A stretch of DNA of 64,000 bases from Acholoe squamosa (Eukaryota; Annelida; Polychaeta; Phyllodocida; Polynoidae): assembly GCA_949317995.1 (NCBI GenBank), contig OX439044.1, forward strand, positions 45,650,166 through 45,714,165. The letters are read 5' to 3'. Within the stretch, counting starts at the first letter, position 1, and each line of letters opens with the position of its first letter. Shown here piece by piece: positions 47,875 through 60,304 of the stretch. The notes beneath the pieces are model-generated. The model was not told the DNA's origin. It searched no databases and saw only the letters and a program-made list of their open reading frames with translations. Made by a program: the position numbers and the translations under genes.

Positions 47875-50208
47875 AGGTCAACTCCCACGATGCAATTTTG
47901 GCTGAAAAGTTTCTGCAATTTAGTCATCTGTTGCAATTTGGGGCTCTCTCCTTATATTGCAAGACCTATAATGGCTACGGGGGGCTTTAATCACAAGGAA
48001 TCCCTTGTAGATTTGCACTGAAGTTACAATCTTTATATTCAGATATTTTCCATCGCTTAAGTAAAAAGTTTCTGCAATTTACAGAATTTGCTTGCAATTT
48101 ACAGAAATGTGGATAAAGTCATTGACAAATAGGGATGTGTGCATTGTGGGATTCGACCTATAGGTTAGATTGCATTGTGGGATTCGACCTATAGGTCGAA
48201 TCCCACAATGCAATCTAACCCTGGGAAGTTCTTGCAATTTGGGAACTCTTGCAGATAGGGGGACTGGCCTTTACTGCAAATTGCAAGGCTTCTATACATG
48301 CCATTGCATTTTACAAATCCGACTGTTGCAATTAAACTGACCCCTCACCCTTGCAATGTAGATCTGTAAGCTACGTTAAATTGCAATGCCATTCTCCTTG
48401 ATATTGAATTTGCAAGTTGTTGTAAGTAAGTACAGTGCAGAATGTGACTGAAATTGAACTCTCTGTGTAATTTATAAGGTCGAATCCCACAATGCAATCT
48501 AACCCTGGAAAGTTCTTGCAATTTGGGAACTCTTGCAAATAGGGAGACTTGCCTTTATTGCAAATTGCAAGGCTTCTAACATGCCACTGCATTTTACAAA
48601 TCCGACTGTTGCAATTAAACTGACCCCTCACCCTTGCAATGTAGATCTGTAAGCTGCATTAAATTGCAATGCCATTCCTCTTGATATTGAATTTGCAAGC
48701 TGTTGTAGGTAAGCACAGTGCAGAATGAGACCGAAATTGAACTCTGTGTGTAATTTATACAAACATTTTGCATACAAATTGCAGGGTATTGGTCAAGTTT
48801 AGATTGCAAAGTGGGATTTGGGTTGCATGTTAAACTGAGCACACACCCTTATTTGTCAACGATTTTATCCACATTTTTGTAAATTGCAAGCAAATTCTGT
48901 AAATTGCAGAAACTTTTCACTTAAGCAAGGGAAAATATCTAAATATAAAGATTGTAACTTCAGTGCAAATCTACAAGGGATTCCTTGCCATTAAAGCCCC
49001 CCGTAGCTGTTATAGGTCTTGCAATATAAGGAGAGAGCCCCAAATTGCAACAGATGACTAAATTGCAGAAACTTTTCAGCCAAAATTGCAGCGTGGGATT
49101 TGACCTATACAGACATTTTGCATACGAATTGCAGGGTATGGGGCAAGTTTAGATTGCATAGTGGGACTTGGGTTGCAAGTTGAAGTGAACACACATCCCT
49201 ATTTGTCAATGACTTTATCCACATTTCTGTAAATTGCAAGCAAATTCTGTAAATTGCAGAAACTTTTTACTTAAGCAATGAAAAATATCTAAATAAAAAG
49301 ATTGTAATTTCAGTGCAAATCTACAAGGGATTCCTTGCGATTAAAGCCCCCTGTAGCCGTTATAGGTCTTGCAATATAAAGAGAGAGCCCCAAATTGCAA
49401 CAGATGACTAAATTGCAGAAACTTTTCAGGCAAAATTGCATCGTGGGATTTGACCTTATGAATTTATATGTATGATAAGTTGAGAATTTGACATGCAGAA
49501 TAGGACCTACATATCCATTTATCATCAATGTATTGACTACAATTAAGTGAGACATGGTCACCTTACGAAAAGGCAAAAAGGTCAAATCCCACAATGCAAT
49601 CTAACCCTGGTAAGTTCTTGCAATTTGGGAACTCTTGCAGAAAGGGGGACCTGCCTTTACTGCAAATTGCAAGGCTCCTAACATGCCATTGCATTTTACA
49701 AATCCGACTATTGCAATTAAACAGACAGCTCACCCTTGCAATGTAAATCTGTACGCTGCATTAAATTGCAATGCCATTCTCCTTGATATTGAATTTGCAA
49801 GCTGTTGTAAGTAAGCACAGTGCAGAATGAGACCGAAATTGAACTCGGTGTATGATTAATGCAGACATTTTCATACAAATTGCAGGGTATGGGGCAAGTT
49901 TAGATCACATAGTGGGACTTGAGTTGCAACTTGAAGTGAACACACATCCCTATTTGTCAATGACTTTATCCACATTTCTCTAAATTGCAAGCGAATTCTG
50001 TAAATTGCAGAAACTTTTCACTTAAGCAAGGGAAAATATCTAAATATAAAGACCTTAACTTCAGTGCAAATCTACAAGGGATTCCTTGCCATTAAAGACC
50101 CCTGTAGCCATTATAGGTCTTGCAATATAAGGTGAGCGCCCCAAATTGCAACAGATGGCTAAATTGCAGAAACTTTTCAGCCAAAATCGCGTCGTGGGAT
50201 TCGACCTT
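47875..50208. repeat. 2.3-kb array of TGCAA-family fold-back modules
   Basis: At least six half-elements in mixed orientation: an inverse right half from 47875, left halves from about 48186, 48478 and 49581, and right halves ending at about 49107, 49455 and 50208. Outer ends are GGTCGAATCCCACAATGCAA or its complement, often next to TATA. TTGCAATTT/AAATTGCAA words recur every 20-60 bp. Confidence 0.85.
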
Positions 50209-50325
50209 ATAGGTCACCATAAGTCACGTTGTATGACTGAGCTGTGCTGTTTGGGTCAAGCATTAGATATGAAAGGGCCAGACTATGGCTAGAGTCTGAA
50301 TAAAGGTCAGGGGACCTAATCCTAT

Positions 50326-50688
50326 TGTAACGGGTTCCTTTCTCCTCTATTCTATTCGACAGACAAGTCAACAAGAGGAGGATTCGGGTGTATGCGAACA
50401 GGTTTTTATTACAGTTCGGATGACACAGACACAGCTACCCGGAGGTAGCTCGGATAGTTTGTAGCAGATGCCGGATTCTCTGTTCAGGGTTAGAGAGCTT
50501 CGTATAGTGGTGGTCTCACTATCTCTGACGCGGCGACTGAGCCCTGTCCTCCTCTTATAGGTAGGGACAGTGACGCCCCCCGTGCCTCTCTCACACCACC
50601 CGAACAGATGCTGCCACCTATCCGGGAAGTGGAGGGCGAAGCCCGGGTGGCTGACTCACCCACCGCGCCAAAGGACCATAATGTAACA
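50326..50688 (-). mobile_element. Solo LTR
   Basis: On the minus strand: TGTTACATTATGG at the start, CTATAAGAGG as TATA box, AATAAAAACC as polyadenylation signal, ACCCGTTACA at the end. Length 363 bp; TG...CA ends. No second LTR or internal region, so it is a recombination relic. Target copies are unclear (CCTAT and TATAT). Confidence 0.72.
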
Positions 50689-51110
50689 TATATATATGTA
50701 TACCTCTACACTATATTATCAAAAGGTCTATACATGCACTAGGGTGCGTTGCAGAATGGTAGCCAGGGCATTTCTCAATAATGCTTATTAAGCATCTTTA
50801 AGAAATACCCTCCATTAGATTGAGAAGCTGACGTTGCCTCTATATCGCCTAGGAGATCTTGATCTCCCACCACCAATGACCTCTTTGTTATTGTGCACCC
50901 TACCTGCAGACTCCCACACAACCAATAAATGACTTCATGACTAGTTCTACACAGTGAGGGACGTGCCATAGGTACCAGCAGATTACATGGACACACTCTA
51001 ACTTGCACAGCAGGCAGCAGTGAAGATTAACATTTGATATAACATGGTTATCGAGTTTAGGCACTGATTTCAGTTCCTAAAATGGATAATATGAGTTCTG
51101 ATATCTCGGG
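50689..51110. other. No gene recognised
   Basis: Chance frames only. Confidence 0.4.
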
Positions 51111-51114
51111 ATAT

Positions 51115-52235
51115 AAGAATCATAATTGACAGCAGACCGGACATACCTTGACAACGAGTTGACATGAAAGTAAATCCTCCATTTTTGAAGCTTATGTACG
51201 AAATGTGACGACATGCTTTGGACATAACATAGTTGAAACCATCAATGAAAAAAGTCTTCCTGACAAAGTGACATGTATACCCATGTCAACTTGATTTGAC
51301 ACAGAGAGCACACGTCACTGGGACATGTGCACATATGTCACCATGACAACTGTAGCACACAGTAATCCTCATATGATTTGACATGCCTAAAAATGCCACG
51401 TCATCTGTTAGTTGACTAGGGTCACAGCCATGTCGAAGGCACTTGACATGTGATGGTTTGACATACATAATTGTTCTAGGATATTCCACTAGATGGGGCA
51501 AACAACCATTTTGGTACAAGGATTAATCACTACCAAGAGACACTTGAGACATTTGATGTATCTGTGTCATTTTGTTTTCATAAAGAATAGATCACTAAGT
51601 TCTGTAAATGCTATCAATGAATGGTAGTGAATTCTATTTCATTGTTAAATTTGCATTTGTTATTGAATATCAAAATAGACACCCACAATCCTGAATTCTT
51701 CAACTGGAGAGGTTAGACACCTTGTGTGTGGGTCAGTGAAAATACCAAAAGATTGTATGCTAACCCACAGTCTATAATCTCAGTATCTTCATTACATGGA
51801 GATAGATGGCATTGCCATGCACCTCCATGCCCTTGTCTTATGGACTGCATAGAGGTCCTCAGTCAAGTAGAAGTTCTGTAGATGGGAAAAAGTGCCTTAG
51901 TGTTGCAGGCCTGTGGGATTATGATATCCCCTGCCTTCTATTATAGGCCTGCCTTGATTGAACCATTGGTACATAGCTATTGACTGCTCTTGACCCTGAC
52001 ATAATTGTCTCACAGTATTACCTAGCACTCAGGTGAATGGATCAGAAATATGTGACGTGTCTTCATTACCCATGTCAAGTGGAGTTGACGAACCAAATAT
52101 GAGAGCGTCAACCTCATTCGACATGCCTTCATACATGTCATGTGGGAGACAAATTGTGACCTGTGCAGTATGCATCAAAGCGATCAGTGTTCTTCTCTCT
52201 GTGATATTCTACCTCCCTGTCGACTAGATTCCTTG
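51115..52235. repeat. GACATG/CATGTC-word region
   Basis: TTGACATG, CATGTCAA, GTGACATG and related words occur more than fifteen times at 51140-51480 and 52050-52180, with unique sequence between. Outer ends were not resolved. Confidence 0.6.
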
Positions 52236-52460
52236 ATATTATGGCTGTATTTGACATAAAAAAAAATTAAACTTTTGAAGCGAGCGACTGGCCGTGCATG
52301 TTCGCCATTCTGTCAACACTACAGGTGCCACCGCTTGGTGTGTACAGAATGGATTAGTCTATAGACTGGTGCAGCTCTGTCTCAACGTATTCGCAGTAGT
52401 ACGCCTACGAGAATGTGAGTTGCAGCAGGTCGCCAGCTTAAACATACGTTAACATGAAAC

Positions 52461-52525
52461 CAAGATGGCGGAGGGCCGTCTCGTCGACTCACAACAGAAA
52501 ACAATGGATTCTATCAATTTTAAAG
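52461..52525 (+). CDS. Candidate first coding exon with TISU start
   Basis: CAAGATGGCGGA at 52461-52472 matches TISU (SAASATGGCGGC) in 11 of 12 positions. TISU sits at the start of short-leader, constitutively expressed genes. From ATG 52465 the frame codes 20 residues (MAEGRLVDSQQKTMDSINFK) and reaches AAAG/GTAAAT, a good donor, at 52525. No following exon was recognised downstream on this strand. Confidence 0.4.
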
Positions 52526-52580
52526 GTAAATACTTAGAATTAATGGTGGAAACCATGTTATATATGCAATATGTAATGAT

Positions 52581-52674
52581 TAGACTTGAACTCGTTGGCT
52601 TCATGGGTTTAATAAAAGCATTCGCCTCCAGCTCATGCTTTTTTCACCCCTTGAAGCCAACTAGTTCAAGTCTA
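52581..52674. repeat. Hairpin element
   Basis: TAGACTTGAACTCGTTGGCT pairs with the complement of AGCCAACTAGTTCAAGTCTA; apex GCATTCGCCTCCAGCTCATGC-like. It lies just after the candidate exon, i.e. in its presumed intron. Confidence 0.85.
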
Positions 52675-52864
52675 AGGCCTTCTCTATGAATGGGTCGCTG
52701 AGGTATTGTTTATGTCGCTCTAAGACCACAAAACCTTACATTTCGCACAGTAAAAGTAAAAAGCGAATCCTGTATCAAACAAATGGAACATCAATTACAG
52801 AGCCTATGTTGGCTAGTATTTATGTTGTGGATCATATGGGGGCGTGCCTTTATATGTATATGTA

Positions 52865-53200
52865 TGTGCATTCCGGCCGTGTCTGGCCCCCGTGTCTTCT
52901 ATACGGCCTTCTATACTGCTCACAATTTTTTGATTTGGATTGTTAAGGCAATAGGGCGGGCCAATTGGACATATAGGAATAAGAATCAAATCAAACTGGC
53001 TTCAAAATCCTAAAATTCCAATGAATGTCATGCATTCCGGCCGTGTCTTCTATACTGCTCACAATGGCCCTCAAAATTTTGTATAGCCGCCGGCTATTGA
53101 ACGGGCCCATTGGACATATTGGAATAACAATCCAATCCAACTCCTAAAATTCCAAATAATGGCCAATAATTTGCATACATTTTTAATAGAACGGATTAAA
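52865..53200. repeat. Direct duplication, period about 167 bp
   Basis: GCATTCCGGCCGTGTC... CTATACTGCTCACAAT ... CCAATTGGACATAT...CCTAAAATTCCAA is found from 52868 and again from 53035 with drift. Confidence 0.75.
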
Positions 53201-54264
53201 GAATGACCTAAAGAATTGATTTCTTCATTTCAATTTTTCATGGCATCACATTTGGCGCCGGATAAATCCCTGTTACTGGCTTAATAAAGGGGCCAAAAAA
53301 GGGCCCCCTGATAACTTTCCAAGAGCACTGTTTCGAAAAGACTGTAAACAAATCTGCCAAAGACCCCTTCTTTTTGTCTTGTCGGCTATTATTTTCTTTC
53401 AATTTTCTTTCTTTTTTTTTACATTAATTGGCCAATTACAGGGCTAAATTACATTTCTCATATGAATATTTTTTTTAAATAAAAGAAATATAATAAAAGA
53501 AGTGACTTTGAACAAAAAATTTATTTGTTTTCATTTAAACAATACGCCAACCATACAAGAAAAGAATTTCTTTCTTTGTCATTCATAAAAGACAGGGAAA
53601 TCTATGAGGCTCCTTCAATGAACAGTATTCCAAAAAATCTTACATAGGGTTACTTCATATATTTTTTGGGGGGGTCTTAAAACAAAATTACACGATGAAA
53701 ATGAAAGTAAATGAAACCTTTATCTGTTTGTCCATTTTCATATTTTCAATTACTGATAATGAATCTATGATATAGTGTACCTTAAAGCCTAATACTAATG
53801 GCGCCATCCTTATATAACTGTTGAGAAATCAACGGCCCAAATCAACTTGTAGAAAGATATGCTATCTGTGCCTCATTTCTTTCTTTATTATAATGCTGGC
53901 CTTCACACATTTTTCATGATGGTTCATGATACCCTGACATAAAAGGCAGGCGAATTAAAGTAAAGAATATTTATCGTAAGTAAACGGCCTATTAAACAAC
54001 CAACAAATGAAACGTTTTTTCTCCAATTTTTTCATCTATTGAAAAGAATTATTTCCATGTTAACTTCGACACGATATTCATGTTATACTCTCATGTGTTC
54101 TTTTGAAAGAGCAGCCACAGAACAGCCTGTACTCCTAACCCGCTATTGAGCCACCTTTAGTCAACAAAATAATTAAAGATTGTCTTAAGAACATAGTATT
54201 CATAAACAGGCCCATATACATTTATCTATAGACAGGCCTCTTTACATAAAAAACAAGAGGACAT
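53201..54264. other. AT-rich, no gene recognised
   Basis: Composition changes from about 53.2 kb: long A/T runs like the introns to the right. May hold the 3' UTR of the neighbouring minus-strand gene. Confidence 0.4.
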
Positions 54265-57200
54265 TTAGTTTGAGTCTTCAACATTGGGGTCTATGGAATG
54301 ATGGCTCATTTGTAGGATGGACATGAAATCTTGTGTCTCAGTTTTTTCTGTTTCTTTGACAGAAGTTCCCTTTGTCTTGGTGGGGGTTTTGGCATTGGGC
54401 CGTCTCTTTCTCGGTGAGATAGCTTCTTCTGAAGAATTAGTCGATCTTTTCATTGATTTTGGTGGTGGAATTTTTTTTTTTTTCTCTTAGCCTCTATAAA
54501 TTTGGTGGAGATATTCCTTTTTGATTTTGTAGATAGAGTCTGTCGTACTGATAACTCTTCATTAATTATTTTCTTCGGCTTTCCTCGAGGTATGGCGTGA
54601 GTCTTTGAAGAGTGGGGGGTGTCTCTGAAAGACAGCTGTCCAGACAGGTCTGTCTCGGCCTCTGTCTCTTCATCTTGTGTGTTATCCTTCTTCTCCATTT
54701 GGCTTATCATTCTCATCACATCTTTCATCTCGCTTCTTGTTTCTCTTCTGTTTAAGTGTTTAGCTGAAGGCTTCTGAATTTTTTTCTTCATCCCCAGAGG
54801 TTTAAATCCTGAGGGGCACTTTCCGTGTACCTTATTTGGGTCCCTCTTGGCAGATCCACGCTTTTTCTTCGGACAACGATCTGTAGAGTTCTCTTGTGGG
54901 CCATTTCCTTCTCTTCCCTCTGATTTCTTGTTCGTCTTTCTTCTATATGTCGTAGAGAATGGGTTACGCGTGTGGTGCTTTAAATTAAGAGGTGATTTGG
55001 CACCCTAGAACATTAAGAAACATAATGGACATTGTTATGTTAGAGTATTACACCATTATTCTCCCTGGGATTTAATATCAGGTTTAAAGTTTACCATCTT
55101 AGTGTTAATACATTGTTAAAACTCTTTAATTTTTATGTTATTGAAGACACTTTGATGATTCAGATGTGATACTCGCCATTTAGAGTATAAAGTACAGGGG
55201 AGTTAACTTTGTTCCCAAGTCAAAAGGCCATTGAAGAGTGACAGTGGGTTAAATGACAACTTCATTTCATGTAACAGATGATTCACATGTATAAGAAAAA
55301 GTTACGGCCCAATTTACCTTATAAATTTCTTGTGGACATTTGGAAGTCCTCTTTGCTTCTTCTCCTGTATTTTCAGAGGCCCCTGTGTTACAGCTCTTAT
55401 TCTATATAAGAAATAGTCCAGAAAAAGTGCATAAAGATTACATTAAAGTGGGTAAAAGCGGTGGCTTTCTGTAAAAATAAAATTGATGGAAAACACCATT
55501 CATTTTTATGACGATTTTTCTTTAACAAAAGATGTTAAATTTTTTTCATCTTATTGCCACATTGAAATGACATTTAAACCCCCCCACCACAAAAAAAAAA
55601 GGGCCCACTTTAATACAGGACTTTATCCACCTACACTAAACCTTAAACTCACCCAAGCTGACAATGAGATTTCCTCAAAGTCATCGTCGTCGTTTTTAGA
55701 GGGAGACCGTAAATCAACTACTGGCACGTCATTGTTCTCTGCAGAAGGGGATTTGGACAAATCAACCACTGCGATTTGTGGGCATGTCGTTTGAGGGTTT
55801 CTTCCTCTCTCTATAGGAACCAATTCCTCTCTCCGCTTTTCTCGGGCCCTGCTAGCTTCTTCTACTGCCTTAGGTCTATGAATAACTTTCTGTTAAAAAA
55901 AGGAGGGTGAATTTAGTTGTCTGTAGTAGATAAAGTGTGACTTATGTCTGTAGGCAATGGTTGTCCATTATCATGAGTTCTTTATAATACACAAAGGCTG
56001 AGACAAAACCAAAAATGCCCTCTACATTGAAAATATCATAAAGTCAATCTTTTTGGGCCTCTTCATGAAGGTCGTATAAACTCTTCATCGGCGGCGGCTT
56101 AATGTCAAACACAGGTTTCCATAAATGGCACCCCATGAAGTAAGCCATACCCATATTTTAATATCACCTAATATTTACTGTCTTTATGAGTCTAGAAAAT
56201 TAGGTGAGACATGTATAAGTGTATAGAGAAAATCAGTTTTTTTTAAAAGACAGCCCACATCCAGTTCATCCTACAGAAAATGTATGAATTTTTCATTTTT
56301 TAGGGAATTATCCAAAAATCTAGGTGCGTCTTATATGCGCACTGCGTCTTATACGCTCGAGATTACGGTACTTGATTTCACTCTCTGAGACTGGTCCAGA
56401 TACAAGAGACCAGTTTTGTTTGTTCTTGGCCAGGGTATCTTTCTGAATCCTACTGTAATAAGCAATAATTCTGAGTCAAACCATTCTAAAAATTAGTTTC
56501 TGCAACTGGTTGGAAAACATTCGGCTTTGTGCATTGAAGAACTGAAGTAAAAGTGTAGGTACGGTAAAACCCTCTCTCAAAAGCCTTAAATCACACTAAA
56601 AAGCTGTCGTCAAATATTCACTAATTACTTACAAAGAGAGACCGTTATTTGTGAAAGTACTTACACCAGTATGGCATTTCCTTCTCTAGTTTGACCCCTT
56701 GTACCAATGGCCCCCGGCGCCTGGCCCCCTTCTCTAATGGCCCCCGGTAATCTGGCCCCGGAAATAGGGCGAAATAAAGTATGACGTTTCATATATTATG
56801 GTCTATAATTACCTCTGTCACATTGTTCTCATAGAGGACAAGATATGTACGGTTTTCTTCTATAATTGAAGAAGAGGTTATACTTGGTGAATCTGGTTCA
56901 CTTCTTACATCTTCTTTTCTTTCATTGGATGATGTATCTGTCCCTGAAAAAAAGATCTTTTAGATCCTCATAAACTTCATTCTCCAATCGTTCTAGGTCT
57001 GCCACAGGTTCATGCACATGTTCTTTGCTCACTTTCATAGTATGGCTTGCCAAACATTTGGTGTCTCCAGCTTCCAATTCATGATTTAAGTCTTTACCTT
57101 TGTTCTTGTGTGCCAGAATGGTAAGCTCATCACTGGAATTGACTAGATTTGGAGAATTTATACAGTAAAAGTCTCCCTCGTCTCCGTCTTCTTTGTTGGA

Positions 57201-57553
57201 CTCATCTCGTGAATCTATTCTATGACCTAAACTCGATCCACTGTCGTCAGTCAATACCAAAGACGAACATGTTAAATTTTCTTGAGTTTCTGGGATTAAA
57301 ACGATCTCTTCATCTGTGACTGCTTTCTTAGAGTTGAGTGGAGCGCCCTCTGAAGGATCATCTGGTGTATCCGGGACCAAGTTAGAAAGGCTACTTTGAC
57401 ATGACTTCCCATCTTGTATATCATATTTTGGATCCACCCCGTCTCTGACTTGTGACGTTGTGTCGTCTGTAGGCCACTCTAGACCAACCGACTTCATTAC
57501 ATCTCCCATCTTGATTCCTCTTTCATCCTCCTCTTCGGAGCTGACACTGAAAC
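54265..57553 (-). CDS. Disordered nuclear-type protein, 5' end not found
   Basis: Four minus-strand exons fit by splice sites and phase: 57553-56813, 55889-55653, 55401-55318, 55004-54265. The last three junctions are phase 0 with good donors (GAG/GTAATT, TGG/GTGAGT, AAG/GTAAAT). The first listed exon enters in phase 1, so at least one exon upstream is missing. Exon 1 is acidic (SSEEEDERG), with IVLIPETQE. Exon 2 has IAVVDLSKSPS and VPVVDLRSPSKNDDDD, like SUMO-interaction motifs. Exon 4 is basic with CPKKKRGSAKRDPNK, a nuclear-localisation-like run. Two homopolymers break the frame: T7 in CTTTTTTTCAG at about 56943, and A13 at 54471-54483. No fold or known family recognised. Confidence 0.68.
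56695..56765. repeat. ATGGCCCCCGG short repeat in an intron
   Basis: AATGGCCCCCGG and CTGGCCCC alternate twice. A similar stretch (CTGGCCCCCCTGGG) is at about 58070. Confidence 0.6.
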
Positions 57554-60304
57554 CTGTTTTTTTTTTAAGAAAGAAAATGCTATCCTCAGAAGTCAACAGC
57601 CACAGCAGTCAGGTATAAATTTAATTTTTTTTTAAAAAATAAGATAACAATATCAAAAGACAATAAAATTCTCAGTGTATTATGAAAAACCAAAAAAAAA
57701 ACCTTCAATTATTTATTTTTATCCAACTTGGCTATTAAAAACAAGAAAACGAACACCTCAGAATGGGCCACAATAAAAAATATGTAGAAAACGAGCCTTG
57801 TTGTATGTTTCAAAACAGCGTCATGTAAAGAAATATTTGACAAAGGTTTATTGGTTTTAGTGTGACAAAGATTTAAGACTGGACGTCCCATATCTAAGCC
57901 ATGGCTTATTTCTGAGAAGAAAGTTGTTCATTCTAAAAGAAAAAAAGAAAAAATGTTATTTATTTATTTTATAATTCTAAATGATTTTTTTTTTGGTTGA
58001 AATTGTACTTTAACTTTGAATATATAGTAAATTTTTTTTCTTTTCAGGATTTTCAGCCACTGTTGTGCTGGCCCCCCTGGGAACCTAGCCCCTCTACACT
58101 TAGCCCATGGACACATCGGCCGCTGGAGACGTAGGGACTGGAGAACATGACTTTAGGAAGTGAAAAAGATATATCAATATAGATGAAAATATATCCATTT
58201 AAACTGAAACATAAAATTAATGGAAACTTTTTTTCGATGGTTATAATTTGTCTTCTTGTTTTCACTTTGAATGGTTGTAATAGGTGCAAAGCGATTTAGC
58301 CTCTTCATTTACATACTGACCGTATTCTTTTTTTAAAAAAAAAATTTTAGAAAGGCGCGGATGCAAAATTTTGGGTCGAAAATATTTAGATAAAGTCGTG
58401 CTTTATTATAATTTTCTGATACGTTGAACATTACTAAAATATATGGACTTAGGAAAAAAAAAAAGAAGAAGAATTCAGGCTAAAATGTAAGAGTATTTTT
58501 CTTATAAATGATTTTTTAAAATCCAAAAAAAAAAATATCTCGTCCTCTTCACACCGAAAGTAATATTATGTCTTACTCATCCTGTTCCAAAAATACAAGG
58601 GAGATAACACTAGTCCCATCGACATTTTGAAAAAGTAATTTGAATCCATAAACAGATGTCTTCATGTAGATTTTTGTATGAAAATAAACATAAATATTTC
58701 AAACTTATGCTTTTATGTGTCATTGTTAATAAATTAGGCCATAGATTTTCGCTTTTCCTGTCTCAACCCCTTAAGTCAAATAACTTTTTCATACTTGGTA
58801 AGCACAAGGGACACACATTGTGACCCAAAAGTGGTTCAAAGAAAGATCAAGACTTATTTATTTCTTTCTATCGTGTCATTTCTTGCTGAACATTTTCCCC
58901 TGGTCCATGGACATTACCGATGAATTCCTCAAGGAGCTGACAAATGTTGAAACATCAATCTTTAACTTTTATCTAAGTAGTAAATGACAATGAGACATTA
59001 TTGATTTTTAACGAAGATGAACAATTTTTTTTTTATTTCACTACGTATTAGAAGGCACTTCTTTTCCTACAGAGCGGAAAAAATACTTCTGCCGTTGTCT
59101 AATCACATATCATTATACATCAAAACAATTAAGGCAGGCACAATTTACCTAACTTTTTCGGGCTCTTTGTCGATTTCTTCTCCCCACGGAATGACTTGTT
59201 ATAATGTCACGTGCCATAGATTTTCTTTAGAATACTGAAGTATAAACTTTAAAACACCAATAACAGATTTACTTTGTATGATAAAATAGACAGTAGAGAA
59301 TTATACTTTTTTTTTCAAAAATAATTATGTACTTCTCTCAATCACAGCTAGATTAATACTCTCGATACATCAATCACAGGTTTAGTTTGTGTTATAAAAT
59401 AGAAACAACAGAATTATACTTTTTTTTCCAAAATATTTTTCTACTACTCTCAATCACACCCAGATTCATACTCTTCATACATGAATCACAGATTAACTTT
59501 GTTAGATCACATAGAAACAACAGAATTACACTTTTTTTTCGGCTGTTTTTCCACAATAATTATGTTGTACTCTCATTTCACAACCAGATTCAGACTCTCG
59601 ATACATCAATCACAGATTAACTTTGTAGGATCAAATAGATACTTCAGAATTATGCTTATTTTTCGACAATAATTATGTAGTACTCTCAATCACAGTCATA
59701 TTCAGACTCCATCACAGTGAAATACAGAAAGGCTTATCACATACTGGAATAAACTGCCCCAATAAACTACAGAAGAACATACTTTTTTATGACCCGTTTC
59801 TGAAGTATTCTTCCTGTCCTTGTGCAATAGCTTTTCTCTTTTTTTTTTGGTACGACATCAGGTCAACTTTCATGAGCACAATACCATATCAACTTCACTA
59901 AACAAAAAATGAGATAAATTTTCTATGTTATACAACCTATAGGACATCATTTATTTCCTGTCCGTTTACTTGTATCTATGGAAGAAGGGTCGTTAATCTT
60001 AATTTATATTTATTGAAAATCCAATGAGTCAACTGATTTTTCTGTCAACATAAATCCAAAAGCCCAAACTCCCCCCCCCCAGGAATTATTTAAAGATAAG
60101 GCCCACTCACATTTTTATTTCAGGCCAAGCAAAAGAATGGCTTAAAGAAATAGCCTTGTCTTTTGTTAACTATAATATATTGAATAAAATAGTTTTTCTA
60201 CCTTTTTTATACCTTTAGGCATCACATTTGTAGTTCACCAAAGAATAAATCAATATGCTCATAAGAGGGCCCCATAATAGTAAGATAAAGACTGTCCAGA
60301 ATTA
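57554..60304. other. AT-rich region between the two genes
   Basis: No exon is certain. It should contain the missing 5' exon(s) of the left gene or, if the two genes are one locus, an intron. A plus-strand 25-codon frame at 58913-58987 (MDITDEFLKEL...) is unsupported. Confidence 0.4.
59297..59710. repeat. Minisatellite, four units of about 115 bp
   Basis: GAATTATACTTTTTTTTT ... CTCTCAATCACA ... CATCAATCACAG recurs from 59297, 59411, 59523 and 59646 with drift in length. Confidence 0.8.

Noticed and set aside
47875..50208. CRISPR-like array
   Set aside because: Repeats are palindromic modules of hundreds of bases with mixed orientation and no uniform spacers, in a eukaryotic context.
57554..57596. 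Extension of the left gene upstream of 57553
   Set aside because: The extended frame has no ATG and crosses a pyrimidine/A-rich run ending in CAG, better read as an acceptor.
58913..58987. Short plus-strand frame starting MDITDEFLKEL
   Set aside because: Only 25 codons, no splice or promoter support.
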